A DNA stretch of 64,000 nt from PBB1 sp965229345 (GTDB taxonomy: Bacteria; Pseudomonadota; Gammaproteobacteria; Burkholderiales; Burkholderiaceae_C), in NCBI GenBank assembly GCA_965229345.1, contig OZ245872.1:62001-126000 (forward strand), read 5' to 3'. Every line of letters starts with the position of its first letter. Position 1 is the stretch's first letter. Both the position numbers and the translations under genes were made by a program. The notes beneath the pieces were generated by a model. It worked only from the letters and a program-made list of their open reading frames with translations. It was not told the origin of the DNA and made no database searches. Shown piece after piece: positions 59,044 through 64,000 of this stretch.

Positions 59044-59951
59044 ACGACGGTCTTCCTTGCTGACGGCAGAAGACGTCGCATTTCTTCAAGAGAAACCTGG
59101 GTCTCGGTCGCCGCGTTCGCAGGCGCCTCGCCCTTGAAGGCGTGGCCGTAGACGATCTCGAATGTCAGCGCATACCGACCGCTGCCGTCACGCAAGGGCT
59201 CGAGTGCGCTGTGCATCCGGCGTAGCCAGCGCGGGGTGCGCAAGCCGGGGAATCGATCCGGCGACACATTGCCACCGAGCAAACGCAGGTCGCGGCACAG
59301 GGCCTCTGCGCTGTTCCAGTGCACGGTGAGTTGCTCCTGGTCCATCACCGGGTCCGCGAAACCCGCGCGCACCAGCATGTCGCCGAGGTCGTGCATGTCG
59401 ACAAACGCGATCGTCGGCGAGGGCCAGCGCAGCTGCGCGTACACCGCGGTCAGCTCGCGCAGCGTGTCGGGCCCCAGACACGAAAACATCACGAATCCGC
59501 CGGGGGCCAGCATCTGCTGCCAGCGCTGCATCAGCGCGGGGGGATCTGTGATGCCGTGCAGCACCATGTTCGCCCACACCAGTTGTGCGTCACGGGGCCC
59601 GGGCGCTGACTCCAGGACGACCTCGGCTGCCGGTGCGGTCCAGCGCCGAGGCGCCCACCAGGGAGGCCGCAGCTGCGCACGGCTGCGCTCGACCAGACTG
59701 CGATTGGGCTCGACGGCGACCACCGCCGCGTCGGGAAACGTGGTTGTCAGCCGTGATGCGCCAGCGCCGAGAAACGACGACCAGTCGACGATGCGGCGGG
59801 GCGTTGCCTTGAACAGCAGCAGCCGCTCGGCCATCCGTCCGGCGATTTCGACATGCAACCACGGCGGCTGCGCCAGCCGCCCCAGGCGCCGCTGGACAGC
59901 CGCGACGGCGGTGTCGTCGATCGATCGCGCTGCCTCGCTGCTGCCTGCCAT
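59040..59951 (-). CDS. SAM-dependent methyltransferase, BioC-like
   Basis: A 303-residue class I methyltransferase resembling BioC, which methylates malonyl-ACP at the start of biotin synthesis. After RLLLFKATPRRIVDW the SAM motif I is degenerate (DWSSFLGAGASRL instead of D-x-G-x-G-x-G), but VVAVEPNRSLVERSRAQ, LVWANMVLHGITDPPALMQR and LAPGGFVMFSCLGPDTLRELTAVYAQ fit the family well. HDLGDMLVRAGFADPVMDQE follows, as in BioC. No other biotin gene is near, so the call is tentative. It is divergent from comF with a 20-base gap. Confidence 0.7.
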   Translation of the reverse strand: MAGSSEAARSIDDTAVAAVQRRLGRLAQPPWLHVEIAGRMAERLLLFKATPRRIVDWSSFLGAGASRLTTTFPDAAVVAVEPNRSLVERSRAQLRPPWWAPRRWTAPAAEVVLESAPGPRDAQLVWANMVLHGITDPPALMQRWQQMLAPGGFVMFSCLGPDTLRELTAVYAQLRWPSPTIAFVDMHDLGDMLVRAGFADPVMDQEQLTVHWNSAEALCRDLRLLGGNVSPDRFPGLRTPRWLRRMHSALEPLRDGSGRYALTFEIVYGHAFKGEAPANAATETQVSLEEMRRLLPSARKTVV

Positions 59952-59971
59952 CGGCCCAGTATATTGAGGGC

Positions 59972-60703
59972 GTGCACGCGCAGACCGAACTCTCACGCCT
60001 GGTGCGACTGGCACGGCAGCAGCGCTGGCCGAGCCAGTGCGCCGTCTGCCACGGATGGGGTCATGGGCGGATTTGCGGGAGCTGCACTTCGCGGTTCGCA
60101 GCGCCGGCCCGGCGATGCCAGCGCTGCGCGGTCCGGCTGGTGGCCGATGTCGCGCTGTGCGGTGGCTGCCTGCGCACGCCGCCGCGCTTCGACAGTGCCA
60201 TCGCTGCGGTGGATTACACCCACCCCTGGGACCGTCTGATCAGCGACTTCAAGTACCACGGCGGACTCGACCTGAGCGGAGCGCTGTGCGACCTGCTGAT
60301 CGCCGCATACCACCGCCACACCGGCGAGGCGCCCGATTGCCTTCTGCCGGTGCCACTGGCGGCGCGGCGATGGCGCGAACGTGGCTACAACCAGTCGTGG
60401 GAGCTGGCTCGCCGCTGTGCGCAGCGACTTGGTGTTCGGGCCGATCCCCATCTGCTGCTGCGCATCCGGGAGACACCCTGCCAGCTGTCACTGCCTCGCG
60501 ATCGCCGACTGGCCAATGTGCGCGGGGCGTTTGCCGTTGAACCGACCCGGCTTGCCGATGTCGTCGGGCGCCGGATCGCCCTCGTCGACGATGTGATGAC
60601 GACCCAGGCGACAGCCGACGAGCTGAGTCGGGTGCTGCTCGATGCCGGAGCGCGGTCGGTGCAGGTGTGGGTGGTGGCCCGCACGCCGCCTCCGGAGCAT
60701 TGA
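59972..60703 (+). CDS. comF: ComF family phosphoribosyltransferase-like protein
   Basis: A 243-residue ComF/GntX protein, linked in other bacteria to DNA uptake and use of extracellular DNA. The N-terminus has a double zinc ribbon (CAVCHGWGHGRICGSC; CQRCAVRLVADVALCGGC), the middle has DFKYHGG and LLPVPLAARRWRERGYNQS, and a type I phosphoribosyltransferase PRPP motif follows near the C-terminus (IALVDDVMTTQATADEL). The start is a GTG at 59972 that sits close after GAGGG, so initiation is a little uncertain. Confidence 0.9.
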   Translation: MHAQTELSRLVRLARQQRWPSQCAVCHGWGHGRICGSCTSRFAAPARRCQRCAVRLVADVALCGGCLRTPPRFDSAIAAVDYTHPWDRLISDFKYHGGLDLSGALCDLLIAAYHRHTGEAPDCLLPVPLAARRWRERGYNQSWELARRCAQRLGVRADPHLLLRIRETPCQLSLPRDRRLANVRGAFAVEPTRLADVVGRRIALVDDVMTTQATADELSRVLLDAGARSVQVWVVARTPPPEH

Positions 60704-60705
60704 CG

Positions 60706-61176
60706 ATGTTCAACATCGTTCTGGTGCACCCGGAGATTCCGCCGAACACCGGCAACGTGATCCGGCTGGCCGCCAACACGGGCTGCGCACTGCATCTGAT
60801 CGAGCCCTTGGGTTTCTCGATGGACGACAAGCTGCTGCAGCGTGCCGGACTCGACTACCACGAGCACGCGAAGGTGCAGCGTCACGCGTCGTGGGAGCGG
60901 TTCCTGGCCGCCATGCAACCCGATCCGGCCCGCTGCTTCGCCTTCACCACGCGCGGCCAAGCCACGCTCGCGACCACGGCCTGGCAAGCGGGCGACTGGC
61001 TGGTGTTCGGATCGGAAACGGCTGGATTGCCACCGCCCCTCAGAGACACATTCGCCGAAGACCGGCGTGTCAGGCTTCCACTGCTGCCGGGGCAGCGCAG
61101 CCTGAACCTGAGCAATGCCGTCGCCGTCGCGGTGTTCGAAGCGTGGCGGCAGAACGGCTATGCCGGCGGCGCTTGA
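60706..61176 (+). CDS. trmL: tRNA (cytidine/uridine-34-2'-O)-methyltransferase
   Basis: A 156-residue SPOUT-class enzyme that methylates the ribose of the wobble base in certain leucine tRNAs. The N-terminus MFNIVLVHPEIPPNTGNVIR and the trefoil-knot motifs LVFGSETAGLPP and LPLLPGQRSLNLSNAVAVAV are exact family signatures. Length is standard. GGAG lies nine bases before the ATG, and the gene follows comF by two bases, so the two are co-transcribed. It converges on gpsA with a 9-base gap. Confidence 0.95.
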   Translation: MFNIVLVHPEIPPNTGNVIRLAANTGCALHLIEPLGFSMDDKLLQRAGLDYHEHAKVQRHASWERFLAAMQPDPARCFAFTTRGQATLATTAWQAGDWLVFGSETAGLPPPLRDTFAEDRRVRLPLLPGQRSLNLSNAVAVAVFEAWRQNGYAGGA

Positions 61177-61185
61177 GCGCCACGT

Positions 61186-62175
61186 TCAGCGCTCGGGGCG
61201 TGGGCCGCGGCCCATCAATCGCTCGACACCCTGACGGGGCGTCGAGCGCGCTTCCAGCACGTCGACCACGGCAGCGGTGATCGGCATCTCGACGCCCAGC
61301 TTCTGGGCGCGCTTGAGCACGGTGGCCGCGCTCAGCACGCCCTCGGCCACATGGCCGAGTTCGGCGACGATCTGTACCAGTGCCTGGCCTTGTGCCAATC
61401 GCAGGCCCACGGTGCGGTTGCGCGAGAGATCGCCGGTGGCGGTCAGCACGAGGTCACCCAGTCCGCTCAGGCCCATGAAGGTGTCGGGACGGGCGCCCAG
61501 CGCCATGCCCAGTCGCACCATCTCGGCCAGCCCGCGCGTGATCAATGCGGCGCGGGCGTTGAACCCGAGTTGCAGACCGTCGGCCAACCCGGTGGCGATG
61601 GCCATCACGTTCTTCACCGCGCCGCCGACCTCGACGCCCACGGGATCGTCGGACGTGTAGATGCGCAGGCTGTCGCTGTGCAATGCGGCCACCGCTTGCT
61701 CGCCCAGTCGGGCGTCGTGACTGGCTGCGACCAATGCGGTCGGTTGGCCGGCGGCCACTTCCTGCGCGAAGCTCGGGCCGGAAAGCACACCCACACGTCC
61801 GCCCGGCCAGATCTGCTGAGCCAACTCGTGCCCCAACAGGCCCGTGCCCTCCTGGAAGCCTTTGCACAGCCAATACAGGCCAGGCGCCTGCGGACCGGGC
61901 GGCAAGGCGCTCAACACCGGAGCGAGCCCGGACATCGGCGTCGCCACGATCAACAGCCCGTCGCTCGCATGCGCGACCGCTGCGTCGAAATCGTGCGTGA
62001 CTTGAAGGGCGGCCGGGAACTCCGCGCCAGCGAGATAACGCAGGTTGCGACGCTGCAGGCGCATCGCCTCGGCCTGCGCCGCGTCCCGCGCCCACAGCAG
62101 CGTGGGATGGCGGGCGCTGGCGCTGATCGCCAGCGCGGTGCCCCAGGCACCTGCTCCGAGGACGCTCAGTTTCAC
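61186..62175 (-). CDS. gpsA: NAD(P)H-dependent glycerol-3-phosphate dehydrogenase
   Basis: A 329-residue cytosolic enzyme that makes glycerol-3-phosphate from dihydroxyacetone phosphate for phospholipid synthesis. The dinucleotide motif is LSVLGAGAWGTALAI at the N-terminus. VLSGPSFAQEVAAGQPTALV, GGAVKNVMAIATGLADGLQLG with the catalytic lysine, and TFMGLSGLGDLVLTATGDLSRN complete the family pattern. It is the last gene of the rhodanese-grxC-secB-gpsA run. Confidence 0.96.
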   Translation of the reverse strand: MKLSVLGAGAWGTALAISASARHPTLLWARDAAQAEAMRLQRRNLRYLAGAEFPAALQVTHDFDAAVAHASDGLLIVATPMSGLAPVLSALPPGPQAPGLYWLCKGFQEGTGLLGHELAQQIWPGGRVGVLSGPSFAQEVAAGQPTALVAASHDARLGEQAVAALHSDSLRIYTSDDPVGVEVGGAVKNVMAIATGLADGLQLGFNARAALITRGLAEMVRLGMALGARPDTFMGLSGLGDLVLTATGDLSRNRTVGLRLAQGQALVQIVAELGHVAEGVLSAATVLKRAQKLGVEMPITAAVVDVLEARSTPRQGVERLMGRGPRPER

Positions 62176-62211
62176 CGAGTGTCGATCAGCAGCCCGGGAC
62201 CGCGCCGGTGA

Positions 62212-62688
62212 TCAGTTGACGAGCGTGCTGCCGCCAGCGCCATTGGCAGCCGCTTCGGCGGCCGCAGCCTTCTGGCTTTCGTACATCGCCTGGAAGTTGA
62301 TCTCCGCCAGCGTCACGGGCGGGAAGCCTGCGCGGGTGCAGATGTCGGACACGATCGCGCGCAGGTACGGGTAGACGATGCCCGGGCAAGCAATGCTGAC
62401 GATCGGCTGCAACTGGTCTTGCGGGATGTTGCGGATCTCGAAGATGCCTGCCTGCTTGGCTTCCAGCAGAAACAGGGTCTTCTCGCCGACCTTGGCCGTC
62501 ACGGTCACGCGCACCGTGACTTCGTAGTTGTCCTTGCCGATGGTGTCAGCGCCGACACCGATGTTGATCTCGACCTGCGGTTGCTGTGAATCCAGGAAAA
62601 TCGCCGGCGAATTGGGCTGTTCCAGTGACAGATCCTTCAGGTAGATGCGCTGGATCTGGAACATCGGGGAGTTGTCTTCGTCTGCCAT
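62212..62688 (-). CDS. secB: Protein-export chaperone SecB
   Basis: A 158-residue tetrameric cytosolic chaperone that keeps preproteins unfolded and hands them to SecA. The family sequence is clear: FQIQRIYLKDLSLEQPNSPA at the N-terminus, VTVTAKVGEKTLFLLEAKQAG, and SIACPGIVYPYLRAIVSDIC. The tail is extended and Ala/Gly-rich. It lies between grxC and gpsA in the standard order for Proteobacteria. Confidence 0.97.
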   Translation of the reverse strand: MADEDNSPMFQIQRIYLKDLSLEQPNSPAIFLDSQQPQVEINIGVGADTIGKDNYEVTVRVTVTAKVGEKTLFLLEAKQAGIFEIRNIPQDQLQPIVSIACPGIVYPYLRAIVSDICTRAGFPPVTLAEINFQAMYESQKAAAAEAAANGAGGSTLVN

Positions 62689-62807
62689 GGCAATCTCTTG
62701 GTGGGTGTTGGAGCGGCAACCGCTTGGGGGCCGGATTATGGGGGATGGGGTGTGACCGCCGGTGCGGTGACCGACTCGCGAATCGACGCGTTTGCGCCTC
62801 GTTCGGG

Positions 62808-63089
62808 TCAGCCCGGAGTCGATTGCGGCTGCAACAGCGGCAGCAGCCCGCCACGCTGATCGAGCTCGATCAAGTCATCGCAGCCGCCAATGTGGGCGCC
62901 ACCGATGAAGATCTGCGGCACGGTGCGCCGCCCGGTGCGTTCGATCATCGTGGTGCGTGCCGCCGGGTCACGGTCGACCCTGATTTCGTCGATCTCGGTG
63001 ACGCCGCGCGCTTTGAGCAGCGCCTTGGCGCGCAGGCAGTACGGGCACACCTCGGTGGTGTACATCGTGATGGATGAATGCGGTGTCAT
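62808..63089 (-). CDS. grxC: Glutaredoxin 3
   Basis: A 93-residue dithiol glutaredoxin. The active site is CPYC in MYTTEVCPYCLRAKALL, and the glutathione-binding elements TVPQIFIGGAHIGGCDDL are intact. It reduces mixed disulfides using glutathione. ATG 63089 begins just before the first strand; eight upstream in-frame codons starting with TTG are not needed. Confidence 0.95.
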   Translation of the reverse strand: MTPHSSITMYTTEVCPYCLRAKALLKARGVTEIDEIRVDRDPAARTTMIERTGRRTVPQIFIGGAHIGGCDDLIELDQRGGLLPLLQPQSTPG

Positions 63090-63118
63090 GGCGGATGGCT
63101 CTGTCGAGGGCAACGGGG

Positions 63119-63529
63119 TCAGGCAGATCGCTCGATGGGCAGGTTGGCCTCGCGCCAGGCTGCCACGCCACCGCTGACCGCGCTGGCCTTCTCATAACCG
63201 CGCTTGCGCAGGATGGCCGCCCCGCGGTTCGCTCGTGCACCGGTCGGGCACATCAGCAAGACAGGGACGCTCTTGTTCTTCGGCAGGTCGGTGGCGGTTT
63301 CGAGCGTGCCGAACGGCACATTCTTCGCTCCACCCGCGTGGCCAGCGAGGTACTCGGCCGGTTCACTGACGTCGATCAGCACGCCGCGCTCACGGTTGAT
63401 CAGATTGACCGCTTCGGCCGGGGAAACGCCCCCGATGGCAGCGCCACGTGACAGCAGCGGCCAGGCCAGCAGGCCGCCCGAGACCAACGCGGCTGCGAAC
63501 AAAAACCAGTTGTTGAGAAAGAAGGTCAC
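63119..63529 (-). CDS. Membrane-anchored rhodanese-like protein
   Basis: A 136-residue protein with an N-terminal helix (FLNNWFLFAAALVSGGLLAW) and a rhodanese domain whose active-site loop is LLMCPTGARANRGA; Cys would carry a persulfide sulfur. It starts the operon with grxC, secB and gpsA, an arrangement seen in many Proteobacteria (compare YibN in E. coli). A role in sulfur transfer or thiol homeostasis is likely, but the partner is unknown. Confidence 0.9.
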   Translation of the reverse strand: MTFFLNNWFLFAAALVSGGLLAWPLLSRGAAIGGVSPAEAVNLINRERGVLIDVSEPAEYLAGHAGGAKNVPFGTLETATDLPKNKSVPVLLMCPTGARANRGAAILRKRGYEKASAVSGGVAAWREANLPIERSA

Positions 63530-63569
63530 GAAGCGGTCCGGTCAAAGTGGGTCAAGCGCAAAACCGCAG

Positions 63570-63575
63570 ATTATA
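63570..63575 (-). promoter_or_regulatory. Possible -10 box of the rhodanese-grxC-secB-gpsA operon
   Basis: TATAAT on the minus strand lies 41-46 bases before the rhodanese start, in the short gap between the divergent operon and gpmA. No convincing -35 box is visible 16-18 bases further upstream. On the plus strand the same bases give TAGAAT (63574-63579), a possible -10 for gpmA. Confidence 0.35.
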
Positions 63576-63648
63576 GAATTTGGGGGTTTTCCCGAGTTCG
63601 ATTGATTCCCCTCCTTCTCCTTTCTTGACCGCGACCCGTCGCACCGCC

Positions 63649-64000
63649 ATGACCCAACTCGTTCTGATCCGCCATGGGCAATCCACCTGGAATCTGGACA
63701 ACCGCTTCACCGGCTGGGTCGATGTCGATCTGACCCCGCTGGGCGTGGAACAGGCGCGTACCGCGGGCCGCCGTCTCAAGGCGGCGGGTCTCGACTTCGA
63801 CATCGCCTACACCTCGGTCCTGAAGCGCGCGGTGTGGACGCTGTGGCACACGCTCGATCAGCTCGATCGCACCTGGCTGCCGGTGGTCAATTCCTGGCGC
63901 CTGAACGAACGTCACTACGGGGCACTGGAAGGACTCAACAAGGCCGACACCGCCGCGAAGTACGGTGATGCGCAGGTCTTGCAATGGCGCCGCAGCTACG
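63649..64000 (+). CDS. gpmA: 2,3-bisphosphoglycerate-dependent phosphoglycerate mutase (N-terminal part)
   Basis: The first 117 residues of a glycolytic mutase that continues beyond the right edge. The histidine-phosphatase motif with the phosphorylated histidine is LVLIRHGQSTWN (about 4-15), followed by NRFTGWVDVDLTPLG. ERHYGALEGLNKADTAAKYG matches the substrate-loop region of the dPGM family. It converts 3- to 2-phosphoglycerate. Divergent from the rhodanese operon. Confidence 0.95.
   Translation, partial: MTQLVLIRHGQSTWNLDNRFTGWVDVDLTPLGVEQARTAGRRLKAAGLDFDIAYTSVLKRAVWTLWHTLDQLDRTWLPVVNSWRLNERHYGALEGLNKADTAAKYGDAQVLQWRRSY

Noticed and set aside
61175..61194. GAGCGC/GCGCTC hairpin between trmL and gpsA
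   Set aside because: Six-base stem with an 8-base loop and no T tract; not enough for a terminator call.

Overview
The window is about two-thirds GC, densely coded, and reads as chromosomal DNA of a betaproteobacterium in the order Burkholderiales (Rubrivivax/Leptothrix/Methylibium-like). The evidence is the gene order ctaC-ctaD-small assembly protein-ctaG-DUF2970-ctaE beside SURF1-ctaA-ctaB-sco, the rhodanese-grxC-secB-gpsA block divergent from gpmA, and the DUF3108/M61, DUF3429 and DUF2244 families typical of that group. No rRNA, tRNA, CRISPR array, insertion sequence or prophage was recognised.

Left part (1-18.3 kb): the edge of a surface-polysaccharide locus (flippase fragment, WbpD-like sugar N-acetyltransferase), lysS, a sugar-type O-methyltransferase, a low-GC lipoprotein gene, then housekeeping genes on the minus strand (enoyl-CoA hydratase, DUF3108, M61 peptidase, endonuclease VIII, DUF3429, a photolyase-like flavoprotein, DsbC, UbiH-like hydroxylase) and on the plus strand (AsmA, MOSC protein, EamA transporter, YchF).

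Middle part (18.3-36.2 kb): a two-gene DabA/DabB inorganic-carbon uptake module, whose first gene has its ribosome binding site inside a predicted hairpin, followed by an accessory region of envelope, stress and metal genes: a Cys-repeat secreted protein, DUF2177, a sorbosone-dehydrogenase-like lipoprotein, DUF3309, a collagen-like lipoprotein, a class II fumarase, a second AsmA protein, an alpha/beta hydrolase, a copper-type P-type ATPase coupled to a cupredoxin, DUF2892, a split YeeE/YedE transporter and an NADP-dependent oxidoreductase. Three intergenic regions here carry a similar TGTAGGACA-type palindrome.

Right part (36.2-64 kb): a giant cyclic beta-1,2-glucan synthase (2835 aa) preceded by a tiny membrane protein; a MASE1 hybrid histidine kinase; rpoH, whose promoter coincides with a perfect CIRCE operator; the cytochrome c oxidase (aa3) and haem A biosynthesis genes; then comF, trmL, gpsA, secB, grxC, a rhodanese and the start of gpmA.

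The clearest regulatory observation is the CIRCE element on rpoH, which would place the heat-shock sigma factor under HrcA repression. The most open-ended one is the Shine-Dalgarno-sequestering hairpin of dabB.
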